A stretch of DNA of 64,000 bases. It comes from Phytophthora hibernalis. Lineage: Eukaryota > Oomycota > Peronosporomycetes > Peronosporales > Peronosporaceae. Location of the stretch: contig JAAKBF010000098.1 in NCBI GenBank assembly GCA_012656075.1, positions 124,001 through 188,000 of the forward strand, in the 5' to 3' direction. The position numbers were made by a program, and so were the translations under genes. Positions 55,955 through 64,000 of the stretch are shown here, piece after piece. The notes beneath the pieces are model-generated. The model made no database searches. It was not told the DNA's origin and saw only the letters and a program-made list of their open reading frames with translations. Every line of letters begins with the position of its first letter. The stretch's first letter is position 1.

Positions 55955-56778
55955 TTACTTGGCGGCGAAGTCCTGCGTCCAGTACGTATCATACTCACAG
56001 GCGCTGTTGGTGGCCACGGCAAAGCCGACGCTCACCACATCGTCCTTGAGGATGTTGGCGCGGTGACCTGCTGAGTTCCACCAGGACGTCATGACGACAG
56101 AAACGCTAGTCTGACCGGCAGCCACGTTCTCAGCCGCCACACTCCAGTCGTATCCCTGCGCCTCAATTCGGTCCCAAGGCTCCGAGCCGTCCGAGCCGTC
56201 GTGGGTCATGGTGCATTGTGAGGCTTGGTCCTGCGAGTGGACATTGGCGGCGGCCACAAGTTGCGCGTCAATGGTCAAAGCGGATAGTCCATTGTCCGAA
56301 CGGTAAGAGTTGATGCTCGCCAGCATCTCCGCATTCTCAGCGCTTGTCAAGCCGTTGTCGTACGTCTGCGACTCCGAGTTCTGATCGGTTTGCGAGGCTT
56401 GACTGGTCTGGTCGTTCTTAGCAACCTGGTCGGCCTTTTGGCTGGCGTTCTGCTCGGCATCTTGGCCGCCCGAGAAGCGGTCGATGACGTATCCGCAGCC
56501 AGCGCCCCAGTATTTCGTGGCGGTGGCTGTCTCCCGCTCTTGAGCCAGCAGGTACCGCCGTTGAAGGTGTTCCACGTCCAGTGCGTGCACTTGGAGTCGT
56601 CCGCACACAGGTCTCCACAGACATCGGGGATACCTTTCACCGAGGAGATGTCGTCACCGTAGAAGTCGCAGTTATTCTGCCACATGACGCGGCCCTGGCT
56701 GCCGACTTGGAACGCGGAGGAGGAGCTCAGCGCCATTGCAACGACGGCGGACAGCGTGAACACTTGCGAACGGCACAT
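55955..56778 (-). CDS. Secreted PAN-CAP (SCP/PR-1-like) protein 1, one frameshift
   Basis: About 274 aa from ATG 56778. A signal peptide (residues 1-22, VFTLSAVVAMALSSSSAF) is followed by a PAN/Apple-type domain at about 25-95 (GRVMWQNNCDFYG, CGDLCADDSKCTHWTW, GGTCWLK). A Gln/Ser/Asp-rich linker (QNASQKADQVAKNDQTSQ) leads to a CAP domain at about 140-274 (NVHSQDQASQCTMTHDG, AAENVAAGQ, WWNSAGHRANIL, YDTYWTQDF). The frame breaks at the plus-strand CCC at 56532-56534; one more base joins TCWLKSGE to TATATKYWG. PAN domains bind carbohydrate or protein; CAP proteins are secreted and bind sterols or act in host contact. First of three tandem paralogues. Confidence 0.85.
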
Positions 56779-56823
56779 GCTTGTGGAATCTCTATGCTGG
56801 AAGAGAGAGAGTGTGTGGTGCCC

Positions 56824-56842
56824 GACGAATTGCAAAGTGAGA
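56824..56842 (-). promoter_or_regulatory. Inr-like site of PAN-CAP 1
   Basis: Minus-strand TCTCACTTTGCAATTCGTC resembles the oomycete Inr-plus-flank core promoter (YTCAYTYYNCAWTT). It lies about 50 bp above the ATG. Confidence 0.45.
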
Positions 56843-56984
56843 GATCGAGCGCCGCATCTCCAAGATGATCTCGAGCTGAGCGCCCATGGCAAAGTAGGGA
56901 CCGCAGGCAGAAGATTCCTCCGCGCTGGTGAACAGGTGGCGACCAGTTGACACAACAGTGCCAGGCGACGAGTGCACGCTGCCA

Positions 56985-57962
56985 AAACGTTGAGGTGCTG
57001 TCAACTTGGTGTTTTACGGCGGAAGTGCTGATTTTTAGTCGAAGTGGCGATACCCAAGAAGAGCCTGACAGCGTCGATGGACTGCTGGTGGCTGTGCGTC
57101 GATGGACTCTACATGGCACTTGGAATACGCTGGTATTGTTTTCGGGCTTGGCGGTGGAAAGGCGATATTATAAGGCAGAGATTGAAGTACGAACGCATTG
57201 AGCTCATCTGTCAACTTGAGTTGAAGCGTTCGCACTGTGAACTGCACCGCGTTGGTTGGCGTAAATGACAAAACATGTTGCTTCGTGGTCAAGTATGGAA
57301 GCAGAGTCCGTGGCAATTTGGATGTCGACTTCTACGACTCACCCGCCGAATGTTTTGATTCACTCCGTATCCGTTGCGGTGAGCTTTTCCGCAGCACCAC
57401 TCTACCGAACCATGTATTAATAAATACATGTACAGTGGCAAGGATACATGTATTGGAGAGTCTCATGACGGCTGGTCTCCATTGGAGACCAGCCGTCGTC
57501 ACTCCCATTTCGGTGCTTGAGTTGAAGCGGTTGTTGAAGCCATATGGCATCTTCATCGTCATGATCTTTAGCTGTTAATGAGTCAACGCACGTGTTGGGA
57601 GCATGCGTGCTAAAGGTGACACTAATTAGGCAAACCCGCCAGCAGATCTGTATGTTCTTGTTGTTGCTGATGTGGTAAAGTGATCGTGTGCTTCAGCTTG
57701 ATGTAAAATTTATTTACAAAGGCAACCTAGAAAAGTGATGATATACGGAGCTCATTCAACCATGGCGTTTGGGCAGCATATTCTACCGATTGCCAGCTTC
57801 CAGCGAAAACGGAAGCGTTTGTAGTTTTGTTGCAAAATTGAAATCGTTGACAATTACCACAAGTTACTCACTACTACACTTACACGTTACACTTACTCAC
57901 AAGAGTACATCGAGATCGTTGACATGAATTGGCTTTCCGTTGAGCCATTTACTGCTGTAACG
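56985..57962. other. Spacer with a near-perfect 31-nt palindrome
   Basis: No supported gene between PAN-CAP 1 and 2. It contains the palindrome at 57467-57497 and TACATGTA sites at 57425-57432 and 57445-57452. Confidence 0.45.
57467..57497. repeat. 31-nt near-perfect palindrome
   Basis: GACGGCTGGTCTCCA (57467-57481), one base, TGGAGACCAGCCGTC (57483-57497). The arms are perfectly complementary over 15 bp with a 1-nt centre; it can form a cruciform or an RNA hairpin (very tight loop). Confidence 0.8.
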
Positions 57963-58739
57963 TTAGCCCTGACGGCCAAAGTCCTGCGTCCAGTAAGTGT
58001 CGTAGCTGTCGCATCCACCGTTGACCACCTTTGCAAAGCCAACGTTCGTCGCGTCCTTGGCGAGGAGGTTGGCGCGGTGGCCGGGCGAGTTCCACCACGA
58101 GGTCATAACCTGCTCTACTGACGTCTGGCCGGCGGCCACGTTCTCGGCAGCCAATGCGAAGCTGTAGCCCTGTGATTTGATGCGGTCGCCAAGTCGGGAG
58201 CCGTTCGAACCCGCGTGCGTCATTTCGCAGTGGCTCGCCTGGTCCTGAGAGTGTAGAGCGGCCGCCATTATCAACCGGCTGTCCATGGTAAGTGCACCGA
58301 GGCCATTCTGGGCCCGGTAGTTGTTGATCCGGCTTAACATCTCACTCATTTCGGAGCTCGATAGACCGCTGCTGGGGGTGACGATCGCGGAGGCTTGAAT
58401 TCCCTGCGTTTGGACGCGCACGTTGCGAGATGTCACGTAACCGCAATTAGTGACCCATTTCGAAGACTTGGCAGAGCGAGCACCCTTCTTAAGCCAGCAA
58501 GTTCCGCCGTTGTAGTTGTTCCACGACCAGTGAGTGCAGGTCGAGTCGTCCGCGCACACGTCACCACACATAGCTGGGATCCCGCGCATCGAGCGGTAGT
58601 TGTTGCCGGCGAAGTCGCAGTTATTTTCCCACATGACACGGCCTCCACTGCCGAGCTGAAAGCCGGCGGTGGTTGGTGCGAACGAACTATAGGCTAAGGC
58701 AGACGCAGCCAGAAAAGCGAGACCAATGATGCGAGGCAT
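57963..58739 (-). CDS. Secreted PAN-CAP (SCP/PR-1-like) protein 2
   Basis: An intact 258-aa frame from ATG 58739 (MPRIIGLAFLAASALAY), a clear signal peptide. The PAN/Apple domain is at about 27-92 (GRVMWENNCDFAGN, CGDVCADDSTCTHWSW, GGTCWLKKG). A short linker ends in SSGLSSSEMSEML and leads to the CAP domain (INNYRAQNGL, HSQDQASHCEMTHAG, AAENVAAGQ, WWNSPGHRANLL, YDTYWTQDFG). The His of HSQDQ and the GHRANL motif are the CAP hallmarks. This is the undamaged reference copy of the array. It has the best core promoter of the three (58767-58784). Confidence 0.9.
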   Translation of the reverse strand: MPRIIGLAFLAASALAYSSFAPTTAGFQLGSGGRVMWENNCDFAGNNYRSMRGIPAMCGDVCADDSTCTHWSWNNYNGGTCWLKKGARSAKSSKWVTNCGYVTSRNVRVQTQGIQASAIVTPSSGLSSSEMSEMLSRINNYRAQNGLGALTMDSRLIMAAALHSQDQASHCEMTHAGSNGSRLGDRIKSQGYSFALAAENVAAGQTSVEQVMTSWWNSPGHRANLLAKDATNVGFAKVVNGGCDSYDTYWTQDFGRQG

Positions 58740-59698
58740 GTTTTTCCGAGGTGGTGGTGTTGATCGGTCAAAATGGAAAATGAGTTCCAGAGCTTCGAAC
58801 TCGCGCGCTCCTGGATTGCCGGTCCTATGGGCACATCTACTCGAAATGATCCAGTGAACAGGTGGGTGTCCGCCTCCCGCCTCAATGGAAAAGGTTGGAG
58901 CAAACATCGGTTTTGGATCCTGGTGTTCGTCCTGATGTTGGGTCCATGCCACGGGCAGAAGTCGTCATCTCGGTGGCTAAAGGAGCTACAGTACATATAT
59001 GCAGGGCTCGGGAATAAGGGCTACTCTGTTTGGCTGTATATTTTTCGACAACGAGTATTACATCTACTATTAATAGCATGCCCATACGAGTCCTGTCCCT
59101 CTTGACGGGATATGCAGGCGATAGGATACCTATTTTTTGACAGTCTAATAAATTGTCTTAACTTGATCTCAAGCTTTGCTCTTAGAGTAAAACTTTGAAG
59201 TTGATGATAACTTAGCTCGAGCTGGTAACGCTTCGACTTGATATCCTGGTCAACTTTTAACAGTTGGTAAGTGAATCATTCATCTGTCAAACAATATTGT
59301 TGGGGCTTCAGAGACGGTCAGTCTTACATCATCCCAAAGTGAATTTCCTTTACTCTCTATGCAGGCAACACTCGCGCACGAGAGCATGAATGAGAACATG
59401 TTCGCAGCGGGTTGTATCCGAAAGTGATCATGCGTAAAGTATTCATTTACCAAAAGACCGTGGCTTTGCTGTACACGTGCGGTTCAACACATGCCCTTCG
59501 CTTTTGGCTCGCGTCGAAGCAACGCAGATGGCACTCGCAATACTTCTACAACTGTAAACACCATCACCACCGTGACGACTATGCCTCAAATGTCAATCGG
59601 AACTTCGCAGGCACCGACACTCTACTGCAGGTTTTAATTAAGCAAGTGAATTAGTTCATAGTTATTGATCTTGATTCTAGTCTATTGTGTAGCTGCGT
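58740..59698. other. Spacer without a gene; core promoter of PAN-CAP 2
   Basis: Between PAN-CAP 2 and 3 nothing coding is recognised. Short open frames at 59412-59654 match nothing. The promoter site is listed separately. Confidence 0.4.
58767..58784 (-). promoter_or_regulatory. Oomycete Inr+FPR core promoter of PAN-CAP 2
   Basis: On the minus strand ACTCATTTTCCATTTTGACC agrees closely with the oomycete core promoter (Inr CTCATTYY followed by CAWTTTN). It lies about 30-45 bp above the ATG at 58739, giving a very short leader. Confidence 0.6.
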
Positions 59699-60444
59699 TC
59701 AATACAGAGGACGCGCAAAATCCTGCGTCCAGTAGGTCTGGTAGTTGCCGCAGCCTCCGTTCGTTGCCAAGGCAAAGCCGACTTGAACCACGTTCTTGTT
59801 GAGGATATTGGCACGGTGGCCGGGGAGTTTAACCACGAGTTCATGACGCCAGCCGCAGTGGTCTGTCCGGCTGCAACGTTCTCCGCGGCTGTGCTGTAGA
59901 TGTAGTTCTGTGCCTTGATGCGATCTCCAAAGTTAGGAATTGTTGTTCCGGTGTGCGTCATTACGCAGTGACTCGCTTGGTCTTGAGAGTGAAGGAAAGC
60001 AGCCTTCACGAGTCTGTAATCGATAGTGAGTGCAGCGAGGCCATTTTCCGCACGAACCGTGTTGATCCGGCCCAGCATGTCGGCCATGTCAGCGATTGAC
60101 AGACCGCTGGAGCTGGTAGATGTCGCGGTGCGTGACACAACGTAGCCGCAGATATCGCCACTGCTTGTGGTCTTGGTGGAGCTTGTGGTGTTTTTGAACC
60201 AGCAAGTGCCACCGTTGTAGTTGCTCCAACTCCAGTGAGTGCACGTCAAGTCGGCAGCACAGAGGTCTCCGCAGATCTCAGCGGCCCCTTTCAATGACCG
60301 ATAGTCGTTGCCGGGGAAGTCGCAATTGCTATCCCACATGACGCGTCCATTGCTGCCAGACTGGAAATCAGCAGCGACCGGCGTAAGAGAAATGGAGGCG
60401 ATGAAAGATGTTGCGGCAATTATGAAGCTGGTGAGCCGAAACAT
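59699..60444 (-). CDS. Secreted PAN-CAP (SCP/PR-1-like) protein 3, one frameshift
   Basis: About 248 aa from ATG 60444 (MFRLTSFIIAATSFIASIS, signal peptide). The PAN/Apple domain (GRVMWDSNCDFPGN, CGDLCAADLTCTHWSW, GGTCWFK), a Thr/Ser-rich linker and the CAP domain (HSQDQASHCVMTHTG, AAENVAAGQ, NSWLNSP..) are in the usual order. The frame breaks in a G-run (plus strand 59822-59825) right in the SPGHRANIL motif; with one more base the chain ends in YWTQDFARPLY and stops at 59699. It is the first gene of the tandem array in transcription order. Confidence 0.85.
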
Positions 60445-60477
60445 TGTGACTTGAGATGGTGTTGTCGGAAGAAGGAG

Positions 60478-60495
60478 AATTGAAAGTGCGTTCTC
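60478..60495 (-). promoter_or_regulatory. Inr-like site of PAN-CAP 3
   Basis: Minus-strand GCACTTTCAATTCTCC resembles the sites of the other two array members (TCACTTTGCAATTC and CTCATTTTCCATTTT), 35-50 bp above the ATG. Confidence 0.4.
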
Positions 60496-60544
60496 TAGTA
60501 TCCGAGCAAGATCCGTGCTACGATAGTAGTTGCCCCTGTACATA

Positions 60545-60930
60545 CATGGAATGTAAATAGATGGTCGTCTTCAAGGACACGAAGAAGCTTCGATGGCAGA
60601 TCCTGATGCCCTACGTTTCACTGCGAGTATTTTGCATGGTGTTTCGCACACTTCGCAGGGCTGGGGCATAAGACCTCGATAAATACTTGGAGATATAAAT
60701 GTCAGGCAGTGAGGCGTGGCAGTTCAATGACTGCACACAGCTTCAAACATGGCACTACTGACACAAAAGCTCTATTCAATTGGCACGAGATAGACACGAG
60801 TACATCTTAACGCAGAATCCTAGTAACGTTACAGTACATGTATCTACACTATCCGATAGAAGTCTACCGGTATTCACAGTCAGTGTCGATCTGTAGACGA
60901 ATATAAGTGTAGCCATCTCTATCCCGCACT
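60545..60930. other. Spacer with no gene
   Basis: Between PAN-CAP 3 and the reductase-acyltransferase gene nothing coding is visible; a TACATGTA site lies at 60835-60842. Confidence 0.4.
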
Positions 60931-60933
60931 CCC

Positions 60934-60984
60934 ATTGGCCGAAACTGCGTCACTGACGTGTCAGACGTAATTTACGTCATAAAC
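60934..60984 (+). promoter_or_regulatory. CCAAT box and bZIP/CRE-like palindromes upstream of the reductase-acyltransferase
   Basis: An inverted CCAAT (ATTGG, 60934-60938) is followed by TGACGTGTCA (60954-60963) and the perfect palindrome GACGTAA-T-TTACGTC (60964-60978). The sites lie 50-95 bp above the ATG at 61028. Clustered ACGT cores suggest bZIP control. Confidence 0.5.
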
Positions 60985-61027
60985 GTCCCATCGAAATGAA
61001 CTCAGTTCGCAAAGGTGTCTACAGAGT

Positions 61028-64000
61028 ATGGAGCAGGTCTACGCGGGTCAAAGTCTCTTCGTTACGGGCGGCACAGGCTTCCTGGCCAAGGTGCGTCTCT
61101 GTGTACTACTTGTCCTCCTTCTTCTGCATCTGCTAACCCTTTTCCCTGCCTCAGACGCTCATCGAGAAGCTGCTGCGATGCACTCCCGACGTCGAAAAGG
61201 TGTCAATTGCTCTATTTTCCCTCTAAATCCAATGCAAATTAACTTAAAATTGCTGTCACCATGACAGATCTTCGTCCTAATTCGTCCTCGCAAGGGCGTG
61301 ACCCCCATCGAGCGTCTGCAGAAGGAAATCATCCAGAGTCGCGTCTTCGATCGACTGCGGGCCGAACGTCCGCAGGATTTTGAAGCGTTTGCGGCCTCCA
61401 AGCTGCACGCAATCGCCGGAGACATTACGACGCCGGATCTGGGACTTAGTGCAAAAGACGCACAACTTTTGAGAGCCTGCGTGCAGATTTCCATCCACTC
61501 AGCGGCTACCGTGCAGTTCAGTGAGCCGCTGGAGGTGGCCGTGGAGATGAACTGTCTGGGTGCTCTGCATGTTGCAAGGTTCATACAGAGCTGTCCGAGG
61601 AACCGCTGCCATTTGCATGTGTCGACGGCCTATGTGAACAGCAACCGACGGGATACGAGGATCTCGGAGGAGCTGTACCCGCTGGACTTTGACGCTCATG
61701 ATGCACTGAAGGCGGTGACGACGGCGTCGCTGAGTGAATTGGAACGACTGAGAGTGAACCTCATGGGCACGTATCCTAACACCTATACGCTCACCAAGTC
61801 CATGACGGAACACCTTTTGGTGCGAGAGATCGCGCCGGACTTTCCGTTGGTTATTTACCGTCCGACGATCATTGGCGCGAGTTGGAAGGAACCCATGCCT
61901 GGGTGGACGGACCAGATCGCTGCGGCCGGTGCGATCTTTCTGGCTGCGGGGATGGGTGTTTTGACCATGCTGCCTGGCGACCCACGAAATGTTGCGGATA
62001 TTGTCCCCGTGGATTTGGCTGTTAACAGCATCTTGCTGTCGATCTGCGCCAAGATTCACCAACAAGAGAGGTTGAGCTTATCGCAGGAGCCACCTTGCCC
62101 ATTGGTCAAGGGTGTGTCGGTGAACAAGCCTATGGTGGTTCATTGTGGTACATCAGACCCCCGACAGAACCCTTTGCGCTGGCGTGTGCCGTGCATGCTG
62201 GTGCCTGAATATTTCCGCAAGAACCCGCCAGTCCGTGGACTCTTCCCGGCCAAATTCTCTATGATCCCGACCCACCAGAGCTTCCAAATACAATGGTTCC
62301 TTACGTATGCGCTGCCGTCGTCCGTGTACTCAACAGTTGCCAACAAGAGTGGGCATCCTGGTCACATCAAGAATGCAGCCAAGCTGTGGCAGCTTACTTG
62401 GCGTGCACGAAATTTGGTAGAGCTGTTCAAGCCATTCACGGAAAGTCAATGGATTTTCGCCGCCGATGCTGCAGAGGACGTACTGAAGCCTTGGGCAACT
62501 ACGGACTTTTGGATTGATTCGCATGAAATTGCGTGGGAGCGTTATGTGGTCAACTACTGTGTCGGGTTGAAAAAGTATATGCTGCACGAGGATGTAATAG
62601 ACGTGGACATCGAGGGCGTCAACCAGACCAAGCTTGCACTGAGCACGGGGCGCATTCTGGACTGGGACCCTGATCACCACGCTATCTCGTTTCCTGGACT
62701 GCTCTCTGATGTGGCCTGGGCGTACACATCCAGTCGCAAGCCTGGGTATACGAAATCCGGACTGCTGGGTCGCGTAATGGGACTTACTGGGTGGAAGGAA
62801 GGCATGAATCACGAGGCATCGCACGTGCCCAGACCTCATGTTGAGTCGATCGGTGGCCTTCGGAACAGTGTCCTTGAATCGGAAGGTGTCCGCGCGGCCA
62901 TTGAAAAACGCGCTGTGGCACAGGGAATGGATCTGGACGACGTGGAGCGCCAGGCCGCCAGCATGCTGAGCACCATGGCTGCGCAGATGGACTACAAGGC
63001 CGTGCGTAAATTGGGATGGCTACTGCGAAAGGTGTGCCGCAACATGTACGACCAAATTCATGTTGACGAGACTGGTCTCACTCGTATTCGCGACCTGCTG
63101 GCTGAGCGACGTGGGAGTGTCGTGCTTGTTCCCACGCACCGGTCTTATGTCGACTTCCTCCTGATGAGCTACGTGTTTTTCGCCTACAACATTCCCGTTC
63201 CTTACGTTGCGGCCGGCCAAGACTTCCTTAACATGGGCAGCCTCACCAAACTTCTGCGCGAGTCGGGTGCGTACTTCATCCGCCGATCTTTCTCGGATGA
63301 TCCGCTCTACTCTGCTGTCTTCCGCGCCTACACACAGTATTTGGTCTCCCAAGGCCACACGATCGAGTTCTTCATTGAAGGCTCACGCAGCCGTAGTGGC
63401 AAACAGCTACACCCGAAATTCGGTATCCTCAACACAGTCGTCGACTGCTATCTCTCCAAGAAAGTGAAGAACGTAAGTTCCTTCAGCTCCCGTAGATATC
63501 TGCGAGATGCATGGCTGATTTTTGTATGGATTTTTTCTCCCAGCTCTACATTGTGCCTGTCACGATCGACTACGAGAAGCCGTTGGAAGTGCTGCTTCAC
63601 CAGAATGAGCTTCTGGGCGAGGGCAAGATTCGTGAGGTAAGGGATCACCGTGTCATCTTTCAATACTGCCTACTCATAGCGCTCTGAATGTAGTCGATTA
63701 GCGCTCTGCTGAAGGCCATGCCCGTTGTGCGCAAGAAATTCGGCTCCATCTCGGTCAAATTCGGCGAACCTCTAGATGTAAAGCAGCACGTAGATGCAAC
63801 ACTTGCGCGTGCTGAAGAGCAGGAAGTGTTTGTTCCTACCTCGGCTATCGTCGAAAACCTTGGATATGCTATTACGGACGCGTTGATCACGAATGCTACA
63901 TGTGCCATGTCACACGTGGTGGCTACCATCCTGTTGGTGTATCGCCAAGGAATTTCCAAGCAAGAGCTTGTGCGCCAGGCAGACTGGTTAAGGCTGGAGA
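61028..64000 (+). CDS. Fatty acyl-CoA reductase fused to GPAT/DHAPAT acyltransferase (3' end outside window)
   Basis: Exons 61028-61090, 61155-61199, 61268-63472, 63544-63636 and 63694 onwards; introns have consensus GTGCGT, GTGTCA, GTAAGT, GTAAGG donors. No frameshift. Residues 1-330 are a fatty acyl-CoA reductase: NADPH loop VTGGTGFLAK at the N-terminus, YVNSNRR, and the catalytic YTLTKS (Y..K). After a FAR C-terminal-like region comes an acyltransferase (from about residue 620): VPTHRSYVDFLL (HX4D block I), GAYFIRRSF (II), FFIEGSRSRSG (III), LYIVPVTIDYEKP (IV). FAR makes fatty alcohol and DHAPAT acylates dihydroxyacetone phosphate, both steps of ether-lipid synthesis in peroxisomes. A similar two-domain enzyme, FARAT, is known from Dictyostelium. 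The window holds about 904 codons. Confidence 0.9.

Noticed and set aside
1..64000. tRNA or rRNA genes
   Set aside because: Looked for conserved A/B-box and rRNA core patterns; none noticed. A covariance-model scan would be decisive but was not possible.

Overview
The window looks like nuclear DNA of an oomycete, most likely a Phytophthora-type plant pathogen. The evidence is: genes on both strands with short GT-AG introns of about 50-80 bp; Inr-like CTCATTTT/TTCATTCT sites upstream of some genes; a GPCR-kinase fusion and PAN-CAP secreted proteins of oomycete type; a flagellar/ciliary gene (KATNIP-like), which implies zoospores; and MULE, pogo, Tc1/mariner, Harbinger and Ty3/gypsy remnants. 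No rRNA, tRNA, CRISPR array or prokaryotic operon is visible.

Layout. 1-1001: decayed MULE transposase. 2.9-6.4 kb: three tandem RING/IBR ubiquitin-ligase-like genes (minus). 6.5-7.4 kb: first member of a multi-pass membrane family ending in a 'FFCCE' motif. 7.5-8.15 kb: Tim17/22/23-like gene. 8.4-10.3 kb: carnitine acyltransferase with a C-terminal AKL, divergent from a methyltransferase (10.5-11.2 kb); four 13-bp repeats at exact 21-bp spacing lie in the shared promoter. 11.4-13.9 kb: alpha-N-acetylglucosaminidase. 15.0-17.05 kb: a GPCR fused to a TKL kinase. 17.6-26.1 kb: an inverted duplication with two 1.7-kb arms, nearly identical, each carrying one copy of an unknown gene; between the arms are two LTR-like direct repeats, a dead DDE transposase and a minisatellite. 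26.5-28.1 kb: a zinc-finger gene and a third paralogue of the unknown gene. 29.1-32.4 kb: KATNIP-like. 32.5-36.6 kb: MAP3K-epsilon/Cdc7-like kinase with ARM repeats. 36.8-40.4 kb: long coiled-coil protein. 40.5-43.8 kb: three more 'FFCCE' membrane genes. 44.2-54.2 kb: transposon-rich island (Harbinger, gypsy, a retroelement with RNase H before RT, a pogo-like element inside a gene fragment). 54.8-55.6 kb: a last 'FFCCE' gene. 56-60.4 kb: three tandem PAN-CAP secreted proteins. 61.0-64.0 kb and beyond the edge: a fatty acyl-CoA reductase fused to a GPAT/DHAPAT-type acyltransferase, the combination expected for ether-lipid synthesis.

A striking property is that at least 22 single-base frameshifts interrupt otherwise well-conserved genes. 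In every case I could resolve, the repair would be one added base, usually in a homopolymer. This points to undercalled homopolymers in a long-read assembly rather than mass pseudogenisation. Coordinates of broken genes are therefore given as whole loci, and the frameshift positions are listed. Functional themes are ubiquitin ligation, lipid and acyl metabolism (CrAT, reductase-acyltransferase), zoospore/flagellar and division signalling (KATNIP, MAP3K-epsilon, GPCR-TKL) and secreted PAN-CAP proteins.
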